Below are positions 1 to 8,972 of a stretch of 64,000 nucleotides of DNA, in pieces. The position numbers and the translations under genes were made by a program. Each line of letters begins with the position of its first letter. Within the stretch, counting starts at the first letter, position 1. The DNA lies in the NCBI RefSeq assembly GCF_002952055.1, contig NZ_CP021255.1:620001-684000 (forward strand). Reading direction: 5' to 3'. The DNA is from Desulfobulbus oralis (GTDB lineage Bacteria; Desulfobacterota; Desulfobulbia; Desulfobulbales; Desulfobulbaceae). The notes beneath the pieces were generated by a model that saw nothing but the letters and a program-made list of their open reading frames with translations, was not told the DNA's origin and did not search any database.

Positions 1-234
1 GGACAGGGTCAGATCCCGGAAGCCGTGGCGGATCAGCTCGTGGGCGCTGGCAATGGCCTGGCGAATGTCCACAAAGCCGCCGAAGGCCACATTGGCGCCT
101 GGTTTGACAAACCGGTCAATGGCCTCTTTCAGGCTCATGCGTTTGTCGCGCATGGATTTGTCTTTTTTGACCAGTGCCGCTCTGGCCTCATCGGGCGACA
201 GGCCAGTCCAGAACATCTTTTCTGAATTTTCCAA
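1..234 (-). CDS. CoA-transferase subunit A, N-terminal part (runs off the window)
   Basis: The first 78 codons of a family I CoA-transferase alpha subunit, of the glutaconate/3-oxoadipate CoA-transferase type. The segment reading MSLKEAIDRFVKPGANVAFG followed by GF matches the start of the first Rossmann-like domain; the catalytic part lies outside the window. The start is taken as TTG at 234, preceded by GAGGT; an internal ATG at about residue 33 would also begin close to the conserved domain. Substrate cannot be told from this fragment. It lies downstream of a strong promoter and a strong terminator (301-563), so the gene may be controlled by attenuation. Confidence 0.75.
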   Translation of the reverse strand, partial: MENSEKMFWTGLSPDEARAALVKKDKSMRDKRMSLKEAIDRFVKPGANVAFGGFVDIRQAIASAHELIRHGFRDLTLS

Positions 235-300
235 TGCGCTACCTCACTTGAATCAGGTGGTTCCTGTTACGCCGGTGCGGGAGCGCCGGCTGCCTCGTAC

Positions 301-341
301 AAAAAAAGACCGGTGGCAAGGGGGCCTTGCCAGTCGGTCTT
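301..341 (-). terminator. Rho-independent terminator
   Basis: Minus-strand stem AAGACCG/CGGTCTT, with an inner GGCAAGG/CCTTGCC helix and a CCC-rich loop, followed by seven T residues (307-301). It sits between the candidate RNA and the CoA-transferase start. Confidence 0.75.
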
Positions 342-527
342 CGTGCCTGTTCTCCGTCCAGGGGAGCTCTGCTCCATGATGCCGTTGCGGATGATCGGGT
401 CAATAAGACGCAGTGGAACTGCGCGCACGGGTCTTTGCTGCACTTACTCCAGAAGGTGATGCCGGGCTTGAAAAACGAAATGCCGTCGCATGGGCCGGAA
501 AACAGGGTGACTGCGGTCCACACAGCT
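301..527 (-). ncRNA. Candidate structured RNA or attenuated leader, about 227 nt
   Basis: A promoter at 534-563 and a terminator at 301-341 delimit an untranslated unit of about 227 nt with no convincing reading frame. Inside it, 506-496 and 356-346 can form an 11-pair helix (one G-U), enclosing roughly 140 nt that contain smaller hairpins such as CGCAGT-TCC-ACTGCG. I could not match it to 6S, SRP, tmRNA, RNase P, or to cobalamin or T-box consensus boxes. It may be a free small RNA or a leader controlling the CoA-transferase gene 67 bases beyond the terminator. Confidence 0.4.
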
Positions 528-533
528 CCTGTA

Positions 534-563
534 CCTATAAAAAAAACGGCCGGATTTTGTCAA
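534..563 (-). promoter_or_regulatory. Strong sigma-70 promoter
   Basis: On the minus strand a consensus -35 box TTGACA (563-558) is followed after 18 bases by TATAGG (539-534); TTATAG one base earlier gives 17 spacing. Transcription would begin near 527 and run left through a structured segment to the terminator at 301-341 and then towards the CoA-transferase gene at 234. Confidence 0.6.
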
Positions 564-686
564 CGGGAAAGAGCCGGAGGGCAAGGCCGGGCTTGTACGC
601 CCACCCCTTTTCAGGTAAAGGAAGGAAGGGTTCCGCGCTCTCCTTTTGCCCGGGGCCAGCCATCATACAAGCAGCGGGGAGGCAGC

Positions 687-1250
687 ATGAAAGTCTATAC
701 CGGCACCGGCGACCAGGGGCAGACCAATCTGTTTTCCGGCGAGCGGGTGGCCAAGCACAACGTGCGCATTGACGCCTACGGCGATCTGGACGAGCTGAAT
801 TCACTGGTGGGCGCGATCGCCGCACTCAGCCCGCAGAACGAGGCGGCGCTGGCGCAAGACCTGGCCGGCATCCAGCGCCGGCTCTTTGCCGCAGGCGCGT
901 GGCTCGCCACCACGCCCGGCTCGTCCGCGGAACAACATCTGACGCCCTTTCCACCGGCAGCGGCGCGTGAACTGGAGGAGCGCATCGACGCCCTGAGCGC
1001 CCATCTGCCGGAGCTGCGCTCCTTCATCCTGCCGGGCGGCGTGCCGGTGGCGGCCTGGGCGCATGTGGGCCGCACGGTCTGCCGCCGGGCGGAGCGCAAA
1101 CTGACTCTCTTGATGGCAAGCGAAGCGGGCTCGCAGCACGAAGGGCTCATTGCCATTCAGGTCTATCTGAACAGGCTGTCGGATTATCTGTTCACCGCCG
1201 CCCGCTATCTGAACCAGCAGCTCGGCCAGGGCGATGTGCCCGTGAAGTAA
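687..1250 (+). CDS. ATP:cob(I)alamin adenosyltransferase, PduO type
   Basis: A 187-residue protein of the PduO/MMAB family, which adenosylates cob(I)alamin to make coenzyme B12. Recognisable family features are the N-terminal TGTGDQGQTNLFSGERV nucleotide-binding segment, the YGDLDELNSLVGA motif and the C-terminal RLSDYLFTAARY segment. The start is ATG 687, preceded by GGGGAGG. Adenosylcobalamin is the cofactor of methylmalonyl-CoA mutase, so the gene fits the propionate-type carboxyltransferase operon at 53.7-59.8 kb. It stands alone on the plus strand with its own upstream region, and no cobalamin riboswitch consensus was seen there. Confidence 0.9.
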   Translation: MKVYTGTGDQGQTNLFSGERVAKHNVRIDAYGDLDELNSLVGAIAALSPQNEAALAQDLAGIQRRLFAAGAWLATTPGSSAEQHLTPFPPAAARELEERIDALSAHLPELRSFILPGGVPVAAWAHVGRTVCRRAERKLTLLMASEAGSQHEGLIAIQVYLNRLSDYLFTAARYLNQQLGQGDVPVK

Positions 1251-1427
1251 GGCGCACGGAGCTGGCCCTCGGCTTCTGCGGCAGGAAGCGCCAGGCCGGC
1301 CCGCCGCCTGGCGGGCTGGGGACTTGTGCCCCCGTTCCGGCCCCGCGACAATCCGTTCGCAGCACACAAAAAAGTGCAGGCAAAGCACTGCCTGCCTCCC
1401 TTTTCGCCCCCTTTCCGAAGCCGTTTC

Positions 1428-2318
1428 CTAGTGCGCCATCTGGCTGCATGTGACGTAGTCCCAGCAGTCCGGATTGGCAAAGAGCTTGCGCAGAAAGGCC
1501 TGATGCAGGCTGTGGCCGGAGCAGGTGGCGGTGATATGCCCCAGAATGGGCGCGCCGGCCAGGGCCGCATCGCCGATGAGATCCAGTATCTTGTGACGAA
1601 CGAACTCGTCCTGGTAGCGCAGCCCGCCCTCGTTCAGCACGCTGCGGCGGTTCCAGTGGATGGCCACCACGTTGTCCAGTGAGCCGCCCAGCGCCAGCCC
1701 GTTTTGCCACAGTTCCTCCACCTGTTCCACATAGCCGAAGGTACGGGCCTTGGCGATGTTGTCGATGAAATTCCTGCGGTTGACCGTGGCGTCGTAGTGC
1801 TGCGTTTTGATCAGGTCAGCCTCGAAGTCGATGGTGCAACTGATATTGAAGTCGTCGTCCGGCTCCACCCTCATGCTCTTGCCCTTTTCCCGGTATTCCA
1901 GGGGCTTGGTGATGCGCAGATAGCGCCGTTCCGCATCCTGACGGCTGCGGCCCGCCTGCTGCAGAGCCTCCACAAAGGGCCAGGCGCTGCCGTCCATGAT
2001 GGGCACCTCGCGATTGTCCACGGTCACGCGGGCGTTGTCGATGCCCAGGCCGCGCAGGGTAGCCATCAGGTGTTCCACCGTGGAGACCTGCGTCTGCCCT
2101 TCGCTCAGCCGGGTGGCCAGCATGGTCGCGCCCACCAGATCATAGCGGGCCGGAATGACCGGCTGTCTGGACAGATCGGTGCGGACAAAGCTGATGCCGC
2201 TGTCCACTGGCGCAGGATAGATGCCAATACGTACCTTCTGGCCGGAATGCAGCCCGATACCGGTGCAGAATGCGGGTTGGCGCAGAGTATATTGATGCTG
2301 TTCCAAAGTTGTTTCCAT
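1428..2318 (-). CDS. lpxC: UDP-3-O-acyl-N-acetylglucosamine deacetylase
   Basis: A 296-residue zinc amidase that carries out the committed step of lipid A synthesis in the cytoplasm. Visible signatures are FCTGIGLHSG near the N-terminus, the zinc-ligand region TVEHLMATLRGLGIDNARV, HKILDLIGD with the second His and Asp, and GHSLH near the C-terminus. The start METTLEQHQYTLRQP is chosen because the family begins here; the longer upstream reading has no homologous character. LpxK, the kinase later in the same pathway, lies 258 bases upstream on the same strand. Confidence 0.95.
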   Translation of the reverse strand: METTLEQHQYTLRQPAFCTGIGLHSGQKVRIGIYPAPVDSGISFVRTDLSRQPVIPARYDLVGATMLATRLSEGQTQVSTVEHLMATLRGLGIDNARVTVDNREVPIMDGSAWPFVEALQQAGRSRQDAERRYLRITKPLEYREKGKSMRVEPDDDFNISCTIDFEADLIKTQHYDATVNRRNFIDNIAKARTFGYVEQVEELWQNGLALGGSLDNVVAIHWNRRSVLNEGGLRYQDEFVRHKILDLIGDAALAGAPILGHITATCSGHSLHQAFLRKLFANPDCWDYVTCSQMAH

Positions 2319-2576
2319 GTATGTGCTCGTTGGTTTGGCGTAACGAAGGCTGGTGATGCCTGTGTACGGGAGCAGAGCAAAAAACACGCCAAAGCAGACT
2401 GGCCCTAATTTTTTTTGGATTTGTACCGTATTGCCAAGGATATTGATAGGTTGCATAAAAAGGGCCAAGATGCGTGCCCAGTTTTTTACAGGGTGAATCT
2501 GTGGCAAAAAAGGCACAATCCCTCTTTGTCGGCAGCGCCGTGTTTTTTTTGCCACAGGTGGGGCCTGTTCGAGCAG

Positions 2577-3647
2577 TCACGAGCGGCTGACAGCGGCGAG
2601 GATGAGGGCGTCGAAGGCCGCGTCCAGACCGACCTGCATGCGCAGGCAGTACAGCGGCAGTTCGAGGGTATGGACAAGGGGGGCCAGCTTGACCAGATCC
2701 TTTTCGGTGGTGACGAGCGCCTGGGCCCCGCATCGCCGGGCCTTGGCGCACAGGAGCGGCAGGTGGGCGGCCCTGTAGGCGTGGTGATCGTCCAGGGCGC
2801 AGACCCCCTTGAGCGGCACCTGGAGCGAGGCGAGGCTCTGGAAAAAGGCCCCTGGTTCGGCAATGCCGCAGAAGGCAAAGAGGCCTGTGGCCATTTGCGC
2901 CTGGGCAACAGCCAGGGGGAGGCAGTCGCAATCGCCGCCGGGATTCAGGCGGATGGCGCCTGCCGCCGTGTAAGCGGCCAGGAAGACCGGCCTGTCCGGA
3001 AAGCGCCGCGTGAGGGCCTCGCCAAAGGCCGTGGCTCCGGCCCGGTTGCCCTCGCCCACCGTGGTCAGGACAAAAGCCGTGGCCCGCTTCAGGGCAGAGA
3101 GGGGCTCGCGCAGTTCGCCGCCGGGAAAGACCCGGCCATTGCCGCTCAGCCGGTCGGCATTGAAGAGCGCCAGATTCACATCCCGATCCACGGCCAGATG
3201 CTGGAAACCGTCGTCCAGAATGAGGACCTCTGCGCCCATCCTGATCGCTGCCGCAGCAGGCAGATGGCGTTTTTTGCCGGTCAGCACCGGAACGCCCGGC
3301 AGGGTATCGGCCAGCCATCGGGGCTCGTCTCCAGCCTCCTGCGCGGACAGCAGCGCCCCCCTGCCCTCCGACACCACGTTGACCGGCCCTCTGGCCCTGC
3401 CGCCGTAGCCCCGGCTGATGATGGCCGGCTTGTGGCCATGAGCCAGCAAAAGCCGCGCCACATACTGCACCAGGGGGCTTTTGCCGGTGCCGCCCATGGA
3501 CAGATTGCCCACGCTCACGACCGGCGCCGGCATCCTGCGTACGCGCATGAGACCGTGGGCATAGGCCTGGGCTCTGGCCTGCATGGCCAGAGCGTAGAGC
3601 GGGCCGAAGGGACGGCCCAGGGTAAAGGCAAGCGCCCGCAGGTCCAT
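2577..3647 (-). CDS. lpxK: Tetraacyldisaccharide 4'-kinase
   Basis: A 356-residue inner-membrane-associated kinase that phosphorylates the 4' position of the lipid A disaccharide precursor. The P-loop region SVGNLSMGGTGKSPLVQ (about residues 45-62) and the following ISRGYGGRA segment are diagnostic. The ATG at 3647 is one base past the stop of the sigma-54 regulator (TGACATG), so the two genes are probably translationally coupled; a GTG at 3659 is an alternative start. Length is at the upper end of the family. Confidence 0.93.
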   Translation of the reverse strand: MDLRALAFTLGRPFGPLYALAMQARAQAYAHGLMRVRRMPAPVVSVGNLSMGGTGKSPLVQYVARLLLAHGHKPAIISRGYGGRARGPVNVVSEGRGALLSAQEAGDEPRWLADTLPGVPVLTGKKRHLPAAAAIRMGAEVLILDDGFQHLAVDRDVNLALFNADRLSGNGRVFPGGELREPLSALKRATAFVLTTVGEGNRAGATAFGEALTRRFPDRPVFLAAYTAAGAIRLNPGGDCDCLPLAVAQAQMATGLFAFCGIAEPGAFFQSLASLQVPLKGVCALDDHHAYRAAHLPLLCAKARRCGAQALVTTEKDLVKLAPLVHTLELPLYCLRMQVGLDAAFDALILAAVSRS

Positions 3648-3648
3648 G

Positions 3649-5043
3649 TCAGTTGGCACTCTTTTTGCGCTGGATATGATATTTTTTCATCTTGTACTGC
3701 AGGAGGCTCTTGGACAGGCCCAGCTTTTCCGCCGCCCTGGCCTGCACATCGTCGGCCTCTTCCAGGGCCCGGCGTACCAGTCGTTCCTCGATGCCGTCCA
3801 TGATTTCGTTCAGGGTCAGATTGTCCGGTATGAACTGGCCCAGATCCAGGGTCTCGCTCCACTGGCGGTTGCCGCGCCGGCAGCCGCCGTCCGGCTGCAC
3901 GTCTTCCGGCCTGATGGTGTTGTCCTCGCAGAGGATGGCTGCGCGCTCGATGGTGTTTTCCAGTTCCCGGACATTGCCTTCCCAGGGCAGGCTGATCAGC
4001 AGCCGGAGCGCCTCCACCGAGAGGTCCAGTTGCTTGCCGAGGTTTTTGCCGCTTTTGCCGATAAAATGGGTCACCAGGGGCGGAATGTCGTCGCGCCGCT
4101 CCCGAAGCGGGGCCAGATGGATGTGGATGACGTTCAGGCGGTAGTACAGATCTTCCCGGAAGGTGCCGCGTTCGATTTCATCCTTCAGATCCTTGTTGGT
4201 GGCGGCCAGAATGCGCACATCCGCGTGCAGGGTCTGGTTGCCGCCCACCCGCTCAAAAACCTTTTCCTGCAGGACGCGCAGGAGTTTGGCCTGGAGCCGC
4301 GGGGCCATTTCACCGATTTCGTCCAGAAAGAGTGTGCCGCCGTCGGCCAGTTCGAAGCGGCCCTTGCGCATGGAAATGGCATCGGTAAAGGCCCCTTTTT
4401 CGTGGCCGAAGAGTTCGCTTTCCAGCAGCGTTTCGGAGAGTGCCGCGCAGTTGACCGAAATGAACGGCGCATCCTTGCGGTCGCTGAGGAAGTGGATGGC
4501 CCGGGCCACCAGTTCCTTGCCAGTGCCGGATTCGCCGGTGATGAGCACGGAGGAGCCGGTGGGCGCGACCTTTTCAATCAACTGGTACACCGTCTGCATG
4601 GACGGGCTTTTGCCGATCATGCCGGCAAAGCCGGCGCGGGGGCTGGCTTCCTGCTTGAGCCGCCGGACCTCCAGCGCCAGACTGTAGTGCTCGATGGCCT
4701 TGGCGGCATTGGCCAGCAGCTGCCGGTTGGAAAAGGGTTTGGCCAGATAGGTGAAGGCGCCCAGATGCATGGCCTCGACAGCACGCTCCACCTCGGCATA
4801 GGCGGTGATGAGAATGACCGGCAGTTCGGGGTCGAATTCCTTGATTTTTTTCAGGAATTCGATGCCGTCCATGCCGGGCATCTTCATGTCTGTGAGCACC
4901 AGATCCAAATCTGTCGTGCGCAGCAGCGGCAGTGCCGCCTCGGCGCTGTCCGCGGTAAAGACCTCGTAGCCCTCGTCCTTCAGCAGTTCGGAAAGCACGA
5001 TCTGGTAATTCGGTTCATCGTCGACAACAAGAATACTGTGCAT
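3649..5043 (-). CDS. Sigma-54-dependent response regulator, NtrC/AtoC type
   Basis: 464 residues: receiver domain (about 1-120, DD pair at 8-9, phosphoacceptor Asp52, Lys in YLAKPF), AAA+ sigma-54 activation domain with Walker A GESGTGKE and Walker [13 protein letters not shown], and a Fis-type helix-turn-helix at the C-terminus ([20 protein letters not shown]). The sigma-54 contact loop reads GAFTDA, a known natural variant of GAFTGA. No partner histidine kinase is next to it; it is followed directly by lpxK. Target genes cannot be inferred. Confidence 0.9.
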   Translation of the reverse strand: MHSILVVDDEPNYQIVLSELLKDEGYEVFTADSAEAALPLLRTTDLDLVLTDMKMPGMDGIEFLKKIKEFDPELPVILITAYAEVERAVEAMHLGAFTYLAKPFSNRQLLANAAKAIEHYSLALEVRRLKQEASPRAGFAGMIGKSPSMQTVYQLIEKVAPTGSSVLITGESGTGKELVARAIHFLSDRKDAPFISVNCAALSETLLESELFGHEKGAFTDAISMRKGRFELADGGTLFLDEIGEMAPRLQAKLLRVLQEKVFERVGGNQTLHADVRILAATNKDLKDEIERGTFREDLYYRLNVIHIHLAPLRERRDDIPPLVTHFIGKSGKNLGKQLDLSVEALRLLISLPWEGNVRELENTIERAAILCEDNTIRPEDVQPDGGCRRGNRQWSETLDLGQFIPDNLTLNEIMDGIEERLVRRALEEADDVQARAAEKLGLSKSLLQYKMKKYHIQRKKSAN

Positions 5044-5094
5044 GACACGGGTGCGTTCTTGGGAAAGGGGAAACCCGTTTCGGGTGAACGGAGC

Positions 5095-5937
5095 TTACAA
5101 TCCGAGCGCGGCCAGGAGCGGCGGCAGCAGTCTGCAGGGCGGGCAGAAATTGCTTTTCCAGCCGGCCATGGGACGGTTGGAGCGGACCGCGCCGTGGAAG
5201 TCGCTACCGCCGGTAACCAGAAGTCCATGGTTTTGGGCAAATTCCAGGAGTGCGCGGCGGAGCTGCCTGCCGTGGGACGGATACCAGACCTCGATGCCGT
5301 CGATGCCCGCCTCGACCAGTTCCGCGCTCAGCCTCAGCATCACTTCGTGGTCTGGCGAGAGCACGCCCGGGTGGGCCAGCACAGCCTTGCCGCCGCTCTG
5401 GTGAATGATGTCGATGGTCTCAGCCGCCGTGTAGCTGAATCGCGGGACCCAGGCCGCCTTGCCGTGGCCCAGATACTGATCGAAGGCCGCATCCACCGAG
5501 GGCACGACGCCCCGGGCCACGAGAAGCTGGGCGAAGTGGGGCCGACCGGTCTGACCGTGTCTGGAAATGTCCTGGAGTTCCTCTGCGCTGATGTGAATGC
5601 CCAGGTCGTCCAGTTTGGCCAGAATGGCCCGGTTCCGCTCGCTGCGGCCATGCTGCACGGGTTTGAGCTTCGTGTGCAGTTCGGAGTGGTGCGGGTCTAT
5701 GCCATAGCCCAGAATATGCACCGTGTGCTCCCGGAGCGTGGTGCTGATTTCCACGCCGCTTATCACCGTGAGCCCGGCTTCCTGGCCGTATCGCAGCAGT
5801 TCGGGCACGCCGGCCACGGTATCGTGGTCGGTCAGGGCCAGAGCTTTCAGCCGCCTGGCCAGCGCCATGGCCACCAGCTCTTTGGGGGAGAGGTTGCCGT
5901 CCGAATAGGATGAATGGGTATGCAGATCTATGCACAT
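5095..5937 (-). CDS. PHP-domain phosphoesterase
   Basis: A 280-residue protein of the PHP metal-dependent phosphoesterase family, close to bacterial nucleoside 3',5'-bisphosphate phosphatase/RNase AM (YciV/TrpH-like). The metal-binding segment DLHTHSSYSDGNLSP at the N-terminus, ALTDHDTVAGV, SGVEISTT and the late HP and GSDFHG segments give the usual His/Asp metal ligands. It probably hydrolyses nucleotide or RNA phosphates in the cytoplasm. A 51-base gap separates it from the response regulator downstream, so the two may be co-transcribed. Confidence 0.85.
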   Translation of the reverse strand: MCIDLHTHSSYSDGNLSPKELVAMALARRLKALALTDHDTVAGVPELLRYGQEAGLTVISGVEISTTLREHTVHILGYGIDPHHSELHTKLKPVQHGRSERNRAILAKLDDLGIHISAEELQDISRHGQTGRPHFAQLLVARGVVPSVDAAFDQYLGHGKAAWVPRFSYTAAETIDIIHQSGGKAVLAHPGVLSPDHEVMLRLSAELVEAGIDGIEVWYPSHGRQLRRALLEFAQNHGLLVTGGSDFHGAVRSNRPMAGWKSNFCPPCRLLPPLLAALGL

Positions 5938-6192
5938 GGCGGAAAAACCGGGTTAAAGGTGGCAAGGAGAGTACCCTGCCCGCCGGGTGGTGTCAATCCG
6001 ATGTTCCCGGGCCACGGCCTGCCGGAGCGGCGCCGGCTCTGGAAATGCATTGCAAAGCCTCAGGCCTGTTCAGGGGCACGGCACGCTTCTTTTGCTGTCG
6101 GGGAAAAATACAAGGAGTAAACAGGATGGGCAGTCTGCCCATGTGCAGGGGCGGTTGAACGCAGAAAAAGGCCTGTTTTGGGAGGCAAAGCC

Positions 6193-6327
6193 ATGGCCTT
6201 TTTGAATGGGTACATCTCGGAAGAGGACCTTCAAAAGTACAAGCTGCGGGAGCGTTTTAAAGCGGAGATTCGCCGTTTCCCCAGAGAACCTGAATGGGTG
6301 CGCGTCCTGGGCGGGATATCTTTCTGA
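6193..6327 (+). CDS. Small or truncated protein, 44 residues
   Basis: Unrecognised 44-residue reading frame beginning MAFLNGYISEEDLQKYKLRE, with a good ribosome binding site (GGGAGG, 7 bases before ATG). It ends in a stop shortly before the left end of an IS30 remnant at 6388. The start looks like the N-terminus of a longer protein, so I suspect a gene truncated near the insertion, but no family was identified. Confidence 0.35.
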   Translation: MAFLNGYISEEDLQKYKLRERFKAEIRRFPREPEWVRVLGGISF

Positions 6328-6387
6328 GCCACCTGAGGGGGAGATCCTGCGATGCAAGTTACCAAGTGGGATATTTTACCGGTAGCT

Positions 6388-6726
6388 TCTCATTGCCAAT
6401 GCACCGCTCGGTCAGGGAAAGAAAAGCTTAAAAGGACAGGGCGGGATGCTGGGAGAGTTGACAGCGGCAAATCCGGCTGTCGTGCCCGGACTGCTGATTG
6501 CCGGGCCCGAAAAAAACGAAAGATGCCGAGCCGCTACCGCTGCATGGGCCGCTCCGACCTGGTCGCCTGGCAATGGGCAGCTCCGTAGCGACCGGTCTCC
6601 CGAGCACATTGCAGGGCCTATTCGCCTGGACTATCCAGAGGATCAAATCATGCGCATCAGTGGGAGACCATCTCCCGCTGAAGTTTTTAACCTTGCCCTC
6701 ACCGCTGCACTTGCAACTTGCATGCA
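6388..6726 (+). mobile_element. IS30-family insertion sequence remnant (copy A)
   Basis: A 339-bp decayed copy of the same element seen at 61231-61846. The left end carries GCACCGCTCGGTCAGGG, identical to the other copy. The right end carries GAAGTTTTTAACC and TGCACTTGCAACTTG, shared with the remnants at 42177, 47621 and 61846. Internal scraps of transposase remain: a basic CRTRTADCR-like stretch and SPEHIAGPIRLDYPED, the IS30 motif usually read SPEQIAGRL. The N-terminal helix-turn-helix and the C-terminal part are deleted. It ends 10 bp beyond the bamD stop. Confidence 0.8.
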
Positions 6727-6735
6727 TCGGGGAGA

Positions 6736-7536
6736 TCACTCCATGGTCTTGCCGGTATCCGCCTCAATAGTGCTCGCGTCTGGTGGAACGGCAGCATCTG
6801 CCCTGTCGCTTTCACTTGCCGGCTTGCCCTCGAGCTCCTGCAACATGCGCTGGGCTTTGGGCGCCAGATCGGATTCCGGATAGCTGCTCAGCAGATACTG
6901 CAAGCGCTGTTTGGCTGCGCCTTCCTTGCCGGTGCGCCTGTAAAATTCCGCCACCCGATACTCATGATGCGCCAGGAATTCCTGCGCGTCCTTGATCTTT
7001 CGGGTCGCCTCCTGGGAATAGGGTGAGTTGGGCGCGGCGTTCAGCAGGCGGGTGAAGGACTCAACGGCCAGCCGCATGCTTCCGGGATCACGATCGACAC
7101 GGTCGGCCCGCGAATAGTCGCACATGCCATACTGAAAGAGGACATAGGGGATGGCCTCGTTGGTCGGATGCCTGCTCTCAAAGGCCTGGTAATGCTTTTT
7201 GGCCTCGTCGTACTTGCCGTCGTAATAGTAGGCATCGGCCAGCTTCAGCTCCGCCAGCATGGCCTCCTGACTGAAGGGATGCTCTTCCAGAAGCTTGGAG
7301 AAGGCTTTGGCGGCAGTCTTGTAATGACCCACCTCATAGGCTGTCATGCCTTCCTGCAGCCGGGTTTCCGGCGGTACGCCCTTCAGGACTTCCTCTTCCT
7401 CGCCGACCGTTACATTGCTGAACATCCCGTCAAAGACGGAACAGCCGCTCAAAAGAGGCAAACAGGCGACCAGGCACGCAAGCACAATACGGGTGCAGGT
7501 CAGGACCTGTGGGGTACGCAAACGCTGTCTTTTCAT
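6736..7536 (-). CDS. bamD: Outer membrane assembly lipoprotein BamD
   Basis: A 266-residue lipoprotein: basic N-terminus, hydrophobic signal and lipobox LLSGC (lipidated Cys32), then tetratricopeptide repeats (YEVGHYKTAAKAFSKLLEEHP and YYYDGKYDEAKKHYQAFESRHP). This matches BamD/ComL, a partner of BamA in inserting outer-membrane beta-barrels. The start at 7536 follows the trxB stop by four bases, with the AAGAG of the trxB end as ribosome binding site; an ATG at 7557 inside trxB is less likely. Its 3' flank has been overwritten by an IS30 remnant. Confidence 0.9.
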   Translation of the reverse strand: MKRQRLRTPQVLTCTRIVLACLVACLPLLSGCSVFDGMFSNVTVGEEEEVLKGVPPETRLQEGMTAYEVGHYKTAAKAFSKLLEEHPFSQEAMLAELKLADAYYYDGKYDEAKKHYQAFESRHPTNEAIPYVLFQYGMCDYSRADRVDRDPGSMRLAVESFTRLLNAAPNSPYSQEATRKIKDAQEFLAHHEYRVAEFYRRTGKEGAAKQRLQYLLSSYPESDLAPKAQRMLQELEGKPASESDRADAAVPPDASTIEADTGKTME

Positions 7537-7540
7537 GAAT

Positions 7541-8485
7541 TCACTCTTGTGGGGCATTTTCCTGTTCGAGATACTGTTCGGCCGAAAGCGCTGCCACCGC
7601 CCCTTCGCTGGTGGCATTGACAATCTGACGGAAGCGCTTGCTACGGATATCGCCGGCGGCGAACACGCCGGGGAGCGTGGTGGCCATAGTCTCGTCGGTC
7701 AGGAGAAAACCCGAGCGGTCGTGCTGCAGTTTGTCCAGCGGCAGGCCCTCGTTGTTCGGCTGAATCCCGATGAACATGAACACGCCGGTCACGGCAAGCC
7801 GCTGTTCCCGGCCGGCATTGTCGGTTGCAATCAGCGCCTCCACGCCACCTTGGCCGCCCTGGATGGCGCTGACTCGGGAGTTCCAGAGGAATTCGATCTT
7901 GGGCTCGGCAAAGGCCCGTTCCTGCAGCACCTTGGTGGCACGCAGCTCGTCGCGGCGATGGATGATCGTGACTTTGCTGGCAAACCTGGTCAGATGCAGC
8001 GCCTCCTGAACGGCAGTGTTGCCGCCGCCCACCACGGCAATCTCCTGATTCCGGTAAAAGGGGCCGTCGCAGGTGGCACAGTAGGAAACGCCCCGCCCGG
8101 CGAATTCGCGCTCGCCCGGAATATCCAGTTTGCGCGCCCGTGCGCCATTGCAGAGGATGATGGCATCGGCGGTGATCACCTCGCCGTTTTCCAGAGTGCA
8201 GCGTTTTTCCCGGCCTTCCAGGGCAAAGGATGCAATGGCGGCCAGTTTCTTTTCCAGCCCGAAGCGATCGGCGTGGGCAGCCATCTTGTCCATCAGATCG
8301 TAGCCGGAAATGCTGTCCGCAAAACCGGGGTAGTTTTCCACCCGGTCGGTAATCAGCACCTGCCCGCCCAAGGCCGCTTTCTCGATGAGCAGGGTCGTGA
8401 TGCGCGCCCGTGCGGCGTAGAGACCAGCGGTCAGCCCTGCGGGGCCGCCGCCGACAATCAGCAGTTGATAGTGCGATGCAGTCAT
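7541..8485 (-). CDS. trxB: Thioredoxin reductase
   Basis: A 314-residue FAD/NADPH flavoprotein that reduces thioredoxin. FAD-binding GGGPAGLTAGLYAARA at the start, redox-active CATC within SYCATCDGPFY (about residues 134-137), the second nucleotide-binding GGGNTAVQEAL and a C-terminal GVFAAGD segment are all present. The start at 8485 is preceded by GGGAG; an ATG at 8503 has no ribosome binding site. trxA lies upstream on the same strand, separated by a terminator that probably lowers trxB expression relative to trxA. Confidence 0.95.
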   Translation of the reverse strand: MTASHYQLLIVGGGPAGLTAGLYAARARITTLLIEKAALGGQVLITDRVENYPGFADSISGYDLMDKMAAHADRFGLEKKLAAIASFALEGREKRCTLENGEVITADAIILCNGARARKLDIPGEREFAGRGVSYCATCDGPFYRNQEIAVVGGGNTAVQEALHLTRFASKVTIIHRRDELRATKVLQERAFAEPKIEFLWNSRVSAIQGGQGGVEALIATDNAGREQRLAVTGVFMFIGIQPNNEGLPLDKLQHDRSGFLLTDETMATTLPGVFAAGDIRSKRFRQIVNATSEGAVAALSAEQYLEQENAPQE

Positions 8486-8503
8486 AGGAGAGACTCCCAA
8501 CAT

Positions 8504-8544
8504 AAAAAAAGCACGCGCCCGCTTGCAGTGCGGAGGCGTGCTTT
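8504..8544 (-). terminator. Rho-independent terminator after trxA
   Basis: Minus-strand stem AAAGCACGC/GCGTGCTTT with an interior CCGC/GCGG helix, followed by a run of T residues. It lies between trxA and trxB and could terminate or attenuate transcription into trxB. Confidence 0.75.
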
Positions 8545-8565
8545 CTCGGGCATAAAAAAACCGAA

Positions 8566-8895
8566 TCAGAGAATCTTGTCGATCATGGCCTTTAACTGGG
8601 CCTTGCCGACAGCGCCGGTCACCTGATCCACCGCTTCGCCGTTTTTAAACACGATGAGCGTAGGAATGGCGCGGATGCCAAACTTGCCGGGTGTGGTCGG
8701 GTTGTCGTCAACGTTCATCTTGGCGATCACGGCCCTGCCGTCATACTCTGCCGCCAGCTCCTCGACCACTGGACCGATACTTTTGCATGGCCCGCACCAG
8801 GGCGCCCAGAAATCCACCAGACAGGGCAATTGGCTCGCCAACACCTTGTTTTCAAATTCGCTGTCCGATACGTGCACTACCTTGTCGTTTGCCAT
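8566..8895 (-). CDS. trxA: Thioredoxin
   Basis: A 109-residue classical thioredoxin with the WCGPC active site (residues 33-37) preceded by VDFWAP, and the cis-proline segment RAIPTLIVFKNGE. It is the cytoplasmic disulfide reductant paired with TrxB, encoded next to it. The start at 8895 is preceded by GGGAG. A tRNA-Arg gene lies upstream on the same strand. Confidence 0.96.
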   Translation of the reverse strand: MANDKVVHVSDSEFENKVLASQLPCLVDFWAPWCGPCKSIGPVVEELAAEYDGRAVIAKMNVDDNPTTPGKFGIRAIPTLIVFKNGEAVDQVTGAVGKAQLKAMIDKIL

Positions 8896-8972
8896 GTTTT
8901 CACTCCCTGAAGCGCTTGAACCCAAGTATCGTTATGCAGGCGGTGCAGCACACCGCAACAGTTGTATGCCTG

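Noticed and set aside
301-527. 6S RNA, SRP RNA, cobalamin riboswitch or T-box identity for the candidate RNA
   Set aside because: None of the conserved boxes of those families could be found by eye; left as unassigned structured RNA.
327-686. N-terminal extension of the corrinoid adenosyltransferase
   Set aside because: The family begins at MKVYTGTGDQG and a good ribosome binding site precedes ATG 687; the upstream part overlaps the candidate RNA unit.
3649-5043. GAFTDA instead of GAFTGA as evidence that the sigma-54 regulator is inactive
   Set aside because: GAFTDA occurs naturally in active NtrC-type proteins; not unusual enough to report.
3646-5913. Long open frame of over 700 codons on the plus strand opposite the sigma-54 regulator and PHP genes
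   Set aside because: It is antisense to two well-recognised genes and shows no domain character; high-GC codon bias produces such shadows.
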